A DNA stretch of 64,000 nt, taken from positions 186,001-250,000 of the forward strand of contig NZ_RJUO01000003.1 in NCBI RefSeq assembly GCF_003752365.1, in the 5' to 3' direction. Shown here piece by piece: positions 46,056 to 54,334 of this stretch (the first letter of the stretch is position 1; each line of letters begins with the position of its first letter). The notes beneath the pieces were generated by a model, which saw only the letters and a program-made list of their open reading frames with translations, did not search any database and was not told the DNA's origin. Position numbers and translations under genes: made by a program. Source of the stretch: Frondihabitans sp. PhB188 (lineage in GTDB: Bacteria; Actinomycetota; Actinomycetes; Actinomycetales; Microbacteriaceae).

Positions 46056-47177
46056 TCATTCGCCTTTCAAGAGGGGGCACGAGCCCATCGCGTCCGTCTG
46101 CAGCGACAGCGCTCCGAGGGCGTCCCACGCGGCGCCGTAGTAGGTCGGCGTCGACTGCGCGAGCCGGTCGGCCGCGGCGAGGTCGGCCTGTGCTCCCGCG
46201 CGGTCCGATCCGCTCGCGCGAGCGGCCGCACGGGCCACGTAGCCGAGCGGGCTCTGGTCGCGGTTGAGGGCCGTCCCGCCGAGGTCGAGCTGCATGGGCA
46301 GGGGGTCCTTGTCGGCGAGCGGTCCCGCCAGGCGGGCAGCGATCGCAGTGTCGGCGGGCTGGCACGACTGAGCGAACCGGATGGCGACGCGGCCGGCGTC
46401 GTAGCCGTACTGCACGGTCCCGGACGAGCCCGTGGGGCCGGGCAGCGGAGTGACCGAGCCGTCGGCGGCGACCTGCGACCAGTCGCTGGGGAGGGCGCTC
46501 GAATCGAGGATCTTCGTGGTGACCGTGCGAGTTCCTGCGAGCAGCTGAGACCAGCGGTCGTCTCCGGTGGCCTTCGCGAGCGCCTGGAAGCTCGATGGCG
46601 CCGCGTACGAGGCGTTGTACGACCAGGGGCCGTCGCCCTGCGCCCAGGGGCCCGGGAGCAGGATGCGCCCGTCGGGCGTCTGCGCCGTCAGGTCGTCGAT
46701 GATGTGACCGGCGAGCGTCTCTCCTGCGGTCGTCCACGACGGATGGTCGAAGGTGGCGCCCGCCATCACGAGCGCGTGCGCCATGTCGACGTCGGCGTCC
46801 GACGCGGGCATCGGGTCGACGACGGCGCCGTCCTTCCACTGCCACGCCATGAGGCCGTCCGATCGCTGGAGGTTCGTCTTCGTCCACGTCCAGATCGACG
46901 CGAACGACTTCTCGTCGCCGAGAGCGGCCGCGACGAGCATGCCGTAGGCCTGCCCCTCGCTGACCGTGTCGTCGCCCTGGTCGCGGCGCACGACGCGACC
47001 GGCATCGTCTCCGCCCTGCTGCACGTAGTCGGCGAGGAACGCCGTGCCGATCTCGGTGGCACTCCGCGCAGGAACTGCGGAGCCAGAAGAACCCGGCGTC
47101 GAGGCCGCCTCCGGCGCCGGCGCACCGCCTCCCGGCAGCACGCCGGTCGCGAAGGCCGCCACCGTCGCCGTCGCCAC
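46056..47177 (-). CDS. Glycoside hydrolase family 8 protein (BcsZ-like endoglucanase)
   Basis: A 373-residue predicted exported beta-glycanase. The general-acid motif VSEGQAYGM has Glu74, and the region PASDADVDMAHAL supplies the second catalytic acid near Asp127-Asp131. In cellulose operons GH8 enzymes (BcsZ) trim the nascent glucan. The only ordinary start is GTG 47177, which cuts into a hydrophobic segment (KVLLAVGIAAALVATATVAA) that continues in frame upstream, so the true start may be a rarer codon such as CTG 47207. Confidence 0.85.
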   Translation of the reverse strand: MATATVAAFATGVLPGGGAPAPEAASTPGSSGSAVPARSATEIGTAFLADYVQQGGDDAGRVVRRDQGDDTVSEGQAYGMLVAAALGDEKSFASIWTWTKTNLQRSDGLMAWQWKDGAVVDPMPASDADVDMAHALVMAGATFDHPSWTTAGETLAGHIIDDLTAQTPDGRILLPGPWAQGDGPWSYNASYAAPSSFQALAKATGDDRWSQLLAGTRTVTTKILDSSALPSDWSQVAADGSVTPLPGPTGSSGTVQYGYDAGRVAIRFAQSCQPADTAIAARLAGPLADKDPLPMQLDLGGTALNRDQSPLGYVARAAARASGSDRAGAQADLAAADRLAQSTPTYYGAAWDALGALSLQTDAMGSCPLLKGE

Positions 47178-47224
47178 CAGCGCCGCCGCGATGCCGACGG
47201 CGAGCAGGACCTTGCGCGCGGGGG

Positions 47225-48103
47225 CTACGGCGCGACCGCCTCGAACGGGAGGGCGGTCGGGATCAGCTCGGGGTGCGTGGCCTCGTAGCCGCCGCCGGTC
47301 TGGACGCCGCCCTTGGGGGTGGTGGTGGTCGCGGCGCTGTCGACGACGGGCACGATCGTGATGCCGTTCGAGGCGTTGTCGAGCACGAACAGCGTGTTGA
47401 TGCTGCCCGAGGCGAGCTTCAGCGTCTTCGTGGCCTCGGCCTTCTTGTCACGGCCGTCCAGGTCGAGCTTCCACGTGCCGGCGCCGACGGACGCGTAGCC
47501 TGAGGCGCTGCCGAACGCGGCGTCCTCGGCAATTGCCGTGCCCGTGCTGGTGGCGACGCTGACGGTCTTCGACACCGTGGCCGCCTGAACGAGACGCACG
47601 CGAGCCTTGTCGGCCGCCGGCTTCGTCAGGTCGTCCTGGAAGACGTTCGTCTGCAGGTCGTCGTTGGTGCCGTACGCGACGACGGTGATCGGCTTGTCGG
47701 TCGCGACCGTGATCGACGCGCTGATGACCGGCTTGGCCGACTTCGGGGCGTCCGACGCGGTCATCGCGACGGTGTAGCGGCCGGTCGGGAGCTGCTTGTA
47801 GGGGCTGACCTGGCCGTACTTGACGCCGTCGAGCTCGTAGACGGTCTGGCCTCCGGCGAACGCCGTGAGGCGCACGTCGACGGCCTTGGTGTCGGGCGAG
47901 AGGTGCCCGACGCGCACCCAGCCCTTGCCTGCGGCGGGGGCGGCGTCGGCGGACGAGCCGCCGAACAGGGCGGAGCCCAGGGCGAGGGCGGCGGCGACGA
48001 ACAGGGCGAGGACGATCGCGACGCGCTGGAGGCGGACGAGGCGCTTGGCCTCGTCTCGGGGCGCGCTCTGCGGCGAGCGGGAGGAGTGGATCAGGGTTGC
48101 CAT
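47225..48103 (-). CDS. DUF4397 domain-containing exported protein
   Basis: A 292-residue protein with a basic N-terminus and one hydrophobic segment (IVLALFVAAALALGSALFG), followed by a surface domain starting WVRVGHLSPDTKAVDVRL, the signature of DUF4397. A second copy-like half begins ARVRLVQAATVSKTVSVA. The function of the family is unknown; members are often found next to class F sortases in Actinobacteria (from memory). GAAAGG precedes the ATG. Confidence 0.88.
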   Translation of the reverse strand: MATLIHSSRSPQSAPRDEAKRLVRLQRVAIVLALFVAAALALGSALFGGSSADAAPAAGKGWVRVGHLSPDTKAVDVRLTAFAGGQTVYELDGVKYGQVSPYKQLPTGRYTVAMTASDAPKSAKPVISASITVATDKPITVVAYGTNDDLQTNVFQDDLTKPAADKARVRLVQAATVSKTVSVATSTGTAIAEDAAFGSASGYASVGAGTWKLDLDGRDKKAEATKTLKLASGSINTLFVLDNASNGITIVPVVDSAATTTTPKGGVQTGGGYEATHPELIPTALPFEAVAP

Positions 48104-48164
48104 GGCGGAACCTTTCTCGGGTGTGGTGCGGTGGTGCGGGTGGAATCCCGGTAGCGGCTGAGGG

Positions 48165-50150
48165 TCAGCCCAGGAGACCGGAGGGTTCGATCGCCGGGAA
48201 CACGACCGTGGTGCCGCCGCTGGTCTGGGTGACCGTCGACGGGGCGTACTTGGAGCCGACCGAGGTCAGCCAGGTCTTGAGCTCGGCCGGCGTGCCGGCC
48301 CCGCTCGAGGTGATGACGAGGCTGCGGAAGTCCAGCCCCTCCTCGCCGGGCAGCGGGACGAGCGTCTTCATGTCGACCGGACCGGTCGCGAGCAGCTCGC
48401 TCAGGACGACCAGCGCCCGCGAGTCGAGCTGGCCGGCTTCGAGCTGCTTCTTGACCGCGTCCGAGCCCGTGAAGTTCGGGTTGGCGGCGATCTCCGTGCC
48501 GGCTGCGATCTGCGCCGCGTTCTCGGTCTCGGCCGTCTGCTTCGCGGCGGCCTCCCCCTGCGGGTGGATCTGGCGCACGTCGACCTGCTCCGTGCCCTCG
48601 CCGAAGGAGGCGACGACGGTGGAGTTCTTCAGGGCGTCCTGGACGTCGGGGCTGTTGGCCGCCGAGGTGCGGACCGAGTTGGTCGTGACGAGGTAGTCGC
48701 TGTCGCGCCAGCCGTTGGGCGACTGGGCCTCGACGGCGCCGTCGGTGTCGATCTTGTAGAACCAGATGACGTTGTCCTGGGCGAAGCCGTCCTTCACGAG
48801 GTCGACCCACATGGAGTCGTCGACGAGGAGGCGGGAGTCGTGCGGCACGTTGTCGTCGACCCACTGCTCGGCGCTCACCATCGGCTGGTCGAGGTCTGAG
48901 AGCAGGAAGCCTCGCAGCTGCACGGTCCAGAGCGGCACGAGGGCGGCGATGGCGACCGCGGACGCCACCAGCCAGGCGGTCGCGCCGATGCGCGTGAGCG
49001 AGGTCGTGACCGTCCCGGCACGGCGAGCGCGGTATGCCTTCACCGCGGTGTCGCCGACCGCGGCCACGAGGAGCGCGCCGAACGGCAGCAGCATGATGAC
49101 GTAGGGCACCGGCACGTAGCTGTTCGGGCGGAACATGACCGCCACGGCGAAGAGGACGAGCACGGCGAACGGTCGCGTGCGACGGAGGAACAGGCCGACG
49201 ATCGCCGACAGCAGCCCCATCACGATGAAGACCTGGTCGAGGATCCACCACTGGTTGACGACCTTGAAGAACAGGCTGCCGGTGTCGAGGATCGAGCCGC
49301 TCGAGTCGCGGGTGCCGAGCTGGAAGCTGAGGCCGGAGATCAGGCTGGTGTGGCCGGGCCCCGGGATGAGCTCGCCGCGGACGGCCGCGAACACGACGTA
49401 CGCCAGGCCGACGAGGGCGAGGACGGCGCCGGAGGTCGCCAGCGTGTAGCGGCGCGTCGAGCGGTCGGAGTTCCTGATCATGACCCAGGCCAGGAACGGC
49501 AGGGCGAGGAGGAACGTCTCTTTCGTCAGGACGGCGACACCGAAGGCGAAGGCCGACCCGATGAAGCCCGCGAGCTGGTTCTTGCGACTCAGAGCCAGGA
49601 GGAAGGCGAGGAGCAGCCACGGGACGGCCACATTGTCGAGGTACACGGTGCGGTGGAACTGCACGGCGAGGGGCGACAGCGCGAACACGGCGGTGGCGAC
49701 GCCGGCTGCGGCGCGGCTGAGCTTCAGACGGCGCGAGAGCAGCCAGATCAGGATCGCCGACACGAGCGTGAAGAACAGCATCGCCTCGCGGCCTGCCATG
49801 ACCGCCTGGTCGTAGCGCGCGAACGCGTTCGTCAGGCCGGTGTAGCCGGCGATCTGGATCCAGCCGAGCGGCGGATGGTCGTACCAGTACGTGTAGTGCG
49901 TGAGCTCGCCGAGGTGGCCGATCGCCCACGCCTGGGCGGTGTACGTGCCCTCGTCGTCGATCCGCTGCGGGGAGCCCGCCATGTTGAGGCGCTGCACCAC
50001 GCCGCCGATCGCCAGGATCGGCAGCAGCACGAGGAGGGAGGCCGCGTGGCGGCGAAGCCAGCCGCCGGCGCGCGACGGCGGCCGGACCTCGACGGGCGGG
50101 GTCTCGGGGCGGAGGGTGCGGACCGAAGGGCGTTCCTGCGTCGTCGTCAT
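48165..50150 (-). CDS. GT39-like membrane glycosyltransferase of the polysaccharide locus
   Basis: A 661-residue integral membrane protein with about eleven hydrophobic segments in the first 430 residues. The early loop RIDDEGTYTAQAWAIGHLGEL, then YDHPPLGWIQIAGY and FHRTVYLDNVAVPWLLLAF, are typical of GT39/ArnT-like enzymes using lipid-linked sugar. The C-terminal 230 residues form a soluble outer domain (QWVDDNVPHDSRLLVDDS). It overlaps the GT2 gene by four bases and probably adds side sugars to, or modifies, the GT2 polymer. Confidence 0.88.
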   Translation of the reverse strand: MTTTQERPSVRTLRPETPPVEVRPPSRAGGWLRRHAASLLVLLPILAIGGVVQRLNMAGSPQRIDDEGTYTAQAWAIGHLGELTHYTYWYDHPPLGWIQIAGYTGLTNAFARYDQAVMAGREAMLFFTLVSAILIWLLSRRLKLSRAAAGVATAVFALSPLAVQFHRTVYLDNVAVPWLLLAFLLALSRKNQLAGFIGSAFAFGVAVLTKETFLLALPFLAWVMIRNSDRSTRRYTLATSGAVLALVGLAYVVFAAVRGELIPGPGHTSLISGLSFQLGTRDSSGSILDTGSLFFKVVNQWWILDQVFIVMGLLSAIVGLFLRRTRPFAVLVLFAVAVMFRPNSYVPVPYVIMLLPFGALLVAAVGDTAVKAYRARRAGTVTTSLTRIGATAWLVASAVAIAALVPLWTVQLRGFLLSDLDQPMVSAEQWVDDNVPHDSRLLVDDSMWVDLVKDGFAQDNVIWFYKIDTDGAVEAQSPNGWRDSDYLVTTNSVRTSAANSPDVQDALKNSTVVASFGEGTEQVDVRQIHPQGEAAAKQTAETENAAQIAAGTEIAANPNFTGSDAVKKQLEAGQLDSRALVVLSELLATGPVDMKTLVPLPGEEGLDFRSLVITSSGAGTPAELKTWLTSVGSKYAPSTVTQTSGGTTVVFPAIEPSGLLG

Positions 50151-51658
50151 CGCTCGTCTCCTGACACCATGGCATAAGCGGGCTGGGGCTCGGCCGTGCG
50201 GCCTGCGCCGATGGGCGTGACGGTCGCACCCGTCTCGGTCGGCACGTCGGCGTCGCGGTGGGCGCCGGTGTGCTCGGTCTTCTCCCAGCCGTTCTGGCCG
50301 CGGAGCTGGCGGTAGACCGCGCGGACGGCTCCGAGGGCGAGGAACACCTGGTAGGGAATGAGACCCCAGATCAGGCGGAAGTAGTCGAGAGCACGCACCT
50401 TAATGCCGTACGTGCGGCCGAACTCGGCGAGTCCGGTGATCTCGACAGCCAGGAGCACCAGGGTCGGCGCGAGCGGGATGAACGAGATGAGCGCGACGCC
50501 GGTGGGCACCTTCACGGTCAGCATCAGGATGATCGACACCGGGATCAGGAGGCCGGTGACCGCCTGGATGAAGGGCATCGTCAGCAGGTAGCGGGCGTAG
50601 AAGCGCTGGCGGAAGGTGGGGAGCTTCTTCCACTCGCCCTTCCCGAGCACCTGCATGAAGCCCTGGTTCCATCGGGTGCGCTGCTTGAGGAGCGACGTGA
50701 ACGAGCCGGGGGTCTCTTCTCGGGTGACGACCTCGGGCGTGTACGCCACGACGACGTTGGCTCCGGCGCTCGAGAGGCGCACGCCGAGCTCGCAGTCTTC
50801 CGCGAGGCAACCGGCATCCCAGCCCTCGGACCAGTCGAGCCACTTCTTGGTCACGAAGACCGTGTTGCCGCCGAGCGGGATGAACTTCGACTTGGCGTGG
50901 AAGTGGAGGCGCGAGCGGAACCAGAAGTAGTACTCGAGCACGTTGCGGAGGCTCCACCACGACGACTGGAAGTTCATCAGCTGGACGCCGCCCTGGACGA
51001 CGTCGGCGCCGGTCTCGGTGAACTTCGAGTCGACCAGGCTGAGCAGGCGCGGGTGCACCTCGTCTTCGGCGTCGAACACGCCGACGATCTCGCCCTTGGC
51101 GGTCTGGAGCGCCAGGTTGAGCGCCTTCGGCTTGTTCTTCGGCACCGAGTCGTCGACGATTACGCGGATCAGCTCGGGGTGCCGAGCGGCGGCCTCGCGG
51201 GCGACCCGCTCGGTGCCGGGGTCGTCGTGCCCGACGATCGCGATGATCTCGAAGCCCTGGTGGTCCTGCTGCGCGAGGCGGTCGAGGGTCTGGCCCATGA
51301 CCTCCTCCTCGTGGCGGCCCGGAACGAGCAGCGTGAAGGTGTGCTCGGCCTTCAGCGGGTTCTCGCTGAAGGCGGTGCCCGACAGGTTGTCCTTCGAGCG
51401 CCAGGCGTGGAGCATCCACCAGAGAGTCGACACCGCGACCGCGGTCAGCAGGAGCGCAACGATCACCATGGCCGAGTAGCCGACCCACTCGAGAGGGGTC
51501 CAGGCCGGCAGATGGAAGCCGACGGCCGAGGGGTCGACGCCGGTGGAGGCGCCGCGGTTGGGGACGAACGAGCCGTCCTGAGGGGCCTGCGGGGTGAGCA
51601 GCGGTGCGGGGTCGCCGGCTGCCGCGAGGGTGGTGAGGCGTGTCGGATCAAAGGACAC
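50147..51658 (-). CDS. Processive family 2 glycosyltransferase (cellulose-synthase-like)
   Basis: A 503-residue membrane enzyme. One or two N-terminal helices (SAMVIVALLLTAVAVSTLWW) precede the GT2 domain: LVPGRHEEEVMGQTL, metal-binding FDAEDEVHP near residue 195, EDCELGVRL, and the polymer-binding QRTRW motif near 325. At least four C-terminal helices form the export channel. This is the BcsA/HasA layout without a PilZ domain, so it polymerises and secretes a beta-linked glycan. GTG 51658 is preferred to GTG 51667, which is too close to AAGGAG. Confidence 0.88.
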   Translation of the reverse strand: MSFDPTRLTTLAAAGDPAPLLTPQAPQDGSFVPNRGASTGVDPSAVGFHLPAWTPLEWVGYSAMVIVALLLTAVAVSTLWWMLHAWRSKDNLSGTAFSENPLKAEHTFTLLVPGRHEEEVMGQTLDRLAQQDHQGFEIIAIVGHDDPGTERVAREAAARHPELIRVIVDDSVPKNKPKALNLALQTAKGEIVGVFDAEDEVHPRLLSLVDSKFTETGADVVQGGVQLMNFQSSWWSLRNVLEYYFWFRSRLHFHAKSKFIPLGGNTVFVTKKWLDWSEGWDAGCLAEDCELGVRLSSAGANVVVAYTPEVVTREETPGSFTSLLKQRTRWNQGFMQVLGKGEWKKLPTFRQRFYARYLLTMPFIQAVTGLLIPVSIILMLTVKVPTGVALISFIPLAPTLVLLAVEITGLAEFGRTYGIKVRALDYFRLIWGLIPYQVFLALGAVRAVYRQLRGQNGWEKTEHTGAHRDADVPTETGATVTPIGAGRTAEPQPAYAMVSGDER

Positions 51659-51880
51659 GGGCGTCACTCTCCTTCGGGTGGATTGTGAGTGGTGCTTCGG
51701 GTGTGCGGGGCGGGTCTGGGTCCCGGCCCCGGGCCACGTCACCTGTTCGGGGGACGCTCCTTGGGTATGCGACTCGTTCGGGGGCCACGGAGCAGGGGTT
51801 TGGTCGGGGTACGGCATTTTCTTGCGATTGCCAGAAACCGGACACGAGCTGTTCACATGCGGCCCGGGTCGACGCGCGCG
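51659..51880 (-). other. Unassigned leader region upstream of the polysaccharide operon
   Basis: About 220 bases lie between the GT2 start and the promoter box of the divergent reductase. On the minus strand CCCCCGAAC occurs twice, 31 bases apart (51776-51784 and 51745-51753), together with two CGTGGCCC blocks. An A+T-rich patch at 51815-51845 is a likely promoter. The arrangement suggests a structured 5' leader, but it matches no riboswitch I recognise. Confidence 0.4.
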
Positions 51881-51886
51881 TAGTTT
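51881..51886 (+). promoter_or_regulatory. -10 box TAGTTT, leaderless start of the aldo/keto reductase
   Basis: TAGTTT ends six bases before ATG 51893. No Shine-Dalgarno sequence is present. Confidence 0.55.
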
Positions 51887-51892
51887 GGGCCT

Positions 51893-52897
51893 ATGGAATT
51901 CAGATACCTCGGCAACTCCGGCCTCAAGATCTCCGAGATCACCTACGGCAACTGGCTCACCCACGGCTCGCAGGTCGAGAACGATGCGGCGACCGCCTGC
52001 GTGCGCGCGGCGCTCGACGTCGGCATCTCGACGTTCGACACGGCCGACGCCTACGCGAACACCGCCGCCGAGAAGGTCCTGGGCGACGCTCTCCACGGCC
52101 AGCGCCGCGAGTCGCTCGAGATCTTCACGAAGGTCTACTGGCCGACCGGACCTCGCGGCCACAACGACACCGGACTCAGCCGCAAGCACATCCTCGAGTC
52201 GATCGACGGGTCGCTGAAGCGCCTCGGAACCGACTACGTCGACCTCTACCAGGCGCACCGTTACGACTCCGAGACGCCTCTCGAAGAGACGATGCAGGCG
52301 TTCGCCGACGTGGTCCGCCAGGGCAAGGCTCTCTACATCGGCGTCTCGGAGTGGACCGCGGCCCAGATCCAGGCCGGACACGAGCTCGCGCAGAAGCACG
52401 GCATCCAGCTCATCTCGAACCAGCCGCAGTACTCCCTGCTGTGGCGCGTCATCGAGTCGGAGGTCGTGCCGGCGTCGAAGCAGTACGGCCTCTCCCAGAT
52501 CGTGTGGTCTCCCGTCGCGCAGGGCATCCTCTCGGGCAAGTACAAGCCGGGGCAGGAACTCCCTGCCGGCTCCCGCGCCACCGACGAGAAGGGCGGCGCC
52601 TCCGCGATGAAGCGCTTCCTCAACGACGACGTGCTGACCGCCGTGGCGGGGCTCGAGCCGATCGCGGCCGACCTCGGCATGACGATGGCCCAGCTCGCCA
52701 TCGCCTGGGTGCTGCAGAACGACAACGTCGCGTCGGCCATCATCGGCGCCTCGCGGCCCGAGCAGGTCGTCGACAACGTCAAGGCCGCGGGCGTGAAGCT
52801 GCCCGCCGAGGTCCTCGCGAAGATCGACGCCGCGGTCGGATCGATCGCCGAGCGCGACCCCGCCAAGACCGTGTCGCCCGATCAGCGCCCCGCCTGA
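51893..52897 (+). CDS. Aldo/keto reductase
   Basis: A 334-residue NADPH-dependent (beta/alpha)8-barrel reductase of the potassium-channel-beta-like subgroup. FDTADAY holds the catalytic Asp52 and neighbours; the lysine is Lys80 in IFTKVYW and the histidine lies in YQAHRYD. NADPH-binding segments WSPVAQGILSGKY and IIGASRPEQVVDNV follow. The substrate is unknown. It diverges from the polysaccharide operon. Confidence 0.94.
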   Translation: MEFRYLGNSGLKISEITYGNWLTHGSQVENDAATACVRAALDVGISTFDTADAYANTAAEKVLGDALHGQRRESLEIFTKVYWPTGPRGHNDTGLSRKHILESIDGSLKRLGTDYVDLYQAHRYDSETPLEETMQAFADVVRQGKALYIGVSEWTAAQIQAGHELAQKHGIQLISNQPQYSLLWRVIESEVVPASKQYGLSQIVWSPVAQGILSGKYKPGQELPAGSRATDEKGGASAMKRFLNDDVLTAVAGLEPIAADLGMTMAQLAIAWVLQNDNVASAIIGASRPEQVVDNVKAAGVKLPAEVLAKIDAAVGSIAERDPAKTVSPDQRPA

Positions 52898-53037
52898 ACC
52901 GGGTCGTCTTTTCTCTCTGTTCCGTTTCGCGTCACCGGGAATAGTCCGGCTATAGATACGATTGCATGTATTCGTGGGTCGGTGACATGACACCGACCGG
53001 CGAGACCTCAGACCACCTCACACGTTTGGAGCCACCC

Positions 53038-53598
53038 ATGGCCATCACCACCGAAACCATTCCCGGATACGTCGCCGGCACCTGGAACATCGACCCGATG
53101 CACTCCGAGCTCACCTTCTCGGTGCGCCACCTCGCGATCTCGAAGGTCAAGGGCAACTTCTCGAAGTTCGACGTCACCCTGACCACCGGCGAGTCGATCG
53201 TCGACTCGACCGTCGAGGCCACCATCGACATCGCTTCGATCTCGACCGGCAACGCCGACCGCGACGGCCACCTGCACTCCGACGACTTCTTCTCGACCGA
53301 GTCGCACCCCACCGCCACCTTCAAGTCGACCAAGGTCACGGAAGACGGCGACGACCTCCTCATCGACGGCGAGTTCACGATGAAGGGCGTCACCAAGCCC
53401 ACCACGCTCAAGGCCGAGTTCGGCGGAATCGTCACGGACGGCTACGGCCAGACCAAGGCCGGCTTCTCGGCCAAGGGCAAGATCGACCGCACCGAGTTCG
53501 GCATCTCGTTCAACCAGAACCTCGAGAAGGGCGGCGTGCTGCTCGGAAACGACATCTCGTTCGACCTCGAGATCCAGGTCGTTCTCGCCTCGGCGTAA
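53038..53598 (+). CDS. YceI family protein
   Basis: A 186-residue beta-barrel lipocalin-like protein. YVAGTWNIDPMHSELTFSVRHL and the later HPTATFKSTKV, FTMKGVTKPTTL and DRTEFGI are the standard YceI segments. Family members bind polyisoprenoids or related lipids. No signal peptide is seen, so it is cytoplasmic here, as is common in Actinobacteria. GGAG precedes the ATG, and an A+T-rich promoter patch (TACGAT near 52957) lies about 75 bases upstream. A strong terminator follows. Confidence 0.94.
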   Translation: MAITTETIPGYVAGTWNIDPMHSELTFSVRHLAISKVKGNFSKFDVTLTTGESIVDSTVEATIDIASISTGNADRDGHLHSDDFFSTESHPTATFKSTKVTEDGDDLLIDGEFTMKGVTKPTTLKAEFGGIVTDGYGQTKAGFSAKGKIDRTEFGISFNQNLEKGGVLLGNDISFDLEIQVVLASA

Positions 53599-53611
53599 GC
53601 AGCCGCACACG

Positions 53612-53642
53612 AAGGGCCCGCGCCGTCGGCGCGGGCCCTTTC
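53612..53642 (+). terminator. Hairpin terminator after the YceI gene
   Basis: The 13-bp perfect stem AAGGGCCCGCGCC/GGCGCGGGCCCTT has a three-base loop and begins 14 bases after the stop; TC follows. Confidence 0.85.
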
Positions 53643-53747
53643 GCGTGCCCGAGCTCGGATCATCCGCCGACAGCGAACAGCACCTGGGAACACACTCCGC
53701 ACATGCGGAGTTGTCCCTGATCCCGCCCCACCCCCGAGAGGACACCC

Positions 53748-54305
53748 GTGGACACCGACTGGATCTCCCTCCTCCGCATTGCTCACTCCGAGTTCGCCGC
53801 GCGCATCGCAGCCGTCCGCGACTGGGACGCTCCTACCCCCGACACCGACTGGACGACCCGCGACCTCGTGGCGCACGTCGTCGAGGACCAGCAGTGGGTC
53901 CCGCTCCTGCTCGCCGGCAAGTCGCACGCCGAGGCTCAGCTCGCGATCGCCCCGCTGGGCGATGACCTCGCCGCCGAGTGGCGCCGGTACGCGCCTGCGG
54001 CCCTCGACGCCTGGAAGTCGGTCGACCTGGCCCGCGCCGTCCAGCTCTCGTACGACACCGTCCGCGCCTCGGAGTACCTCGCCGAGCAGGTCGGCGACGT
54101 CACGATCCACACCTGGGACCTCGCCCGCGCCACCGGAACCAGCGAAGACCTCGACGACGACCTCGTCGACGCCGTGTGGACCGTCTTCGAGCCGCAGGCC
54201 GACGCCCTCGCGTCGAGCGGCCTCTACGCGCCGGTCGTTCCCGTCTCAGCCGACGCGTCGCTCCGGGTCCGCCTGCTCGCGCTGACGGGCCGCGACGCGA
54301 GCTGA
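53748..54305 (+). CDS. TIGR03086-type DinB/maleylpyruvate-isomerase-like protein
   Basis: A 185-residue four-helix protein. WTTRDLVAHVVEDQQWVPLLLAG and the C-terminal GDVTIHTWDLARATG are typical of the actinobacterial family related to mycothiol-dependent maleylpyruvate isomerase, with histidines (HVVEDQ and IHTWDLA) that could bind a metal. The reaction is unknown. The start is GTG with AGAGG upstream. Confidence 0.85.
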   Translation: MDTDWISLLRIAHSEFAARIAAVRDWDAPTPDTDWTTRDLVAHVVEDQQWVPLLLAGKSHAEAQLAIAPLGDDLAAEWRRYAPAALDAWKSVDLARAVQLSYDTVRASEYLAEQVGDVTIHTWDLARATGTSEDLDDDLVDAVWTVFEPQADALASSGLYAPVVPVSADASLRVRLLALTGRDAS

Positions 54306-54334
54306 CCCTCAGTCCTCCATGGTTAGGTGGGCGC

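Noticed and set aside
51659-51880. Known riboswitch (c-di-GMP or c-di-AMP type) upstream of the GT2
   Set aside because: I could not find the conserved cores of either class; only repeated CCCCCGAAC blocks are seen, so it is left unassigned.
50147-52993. A 948-codon N-terminally extended GT2
   Set aside because: The extension runs antisense through the aldo/keto reductase and has no plausible sequence; GTG 51658 with AAGGAG upstream is the likely start.
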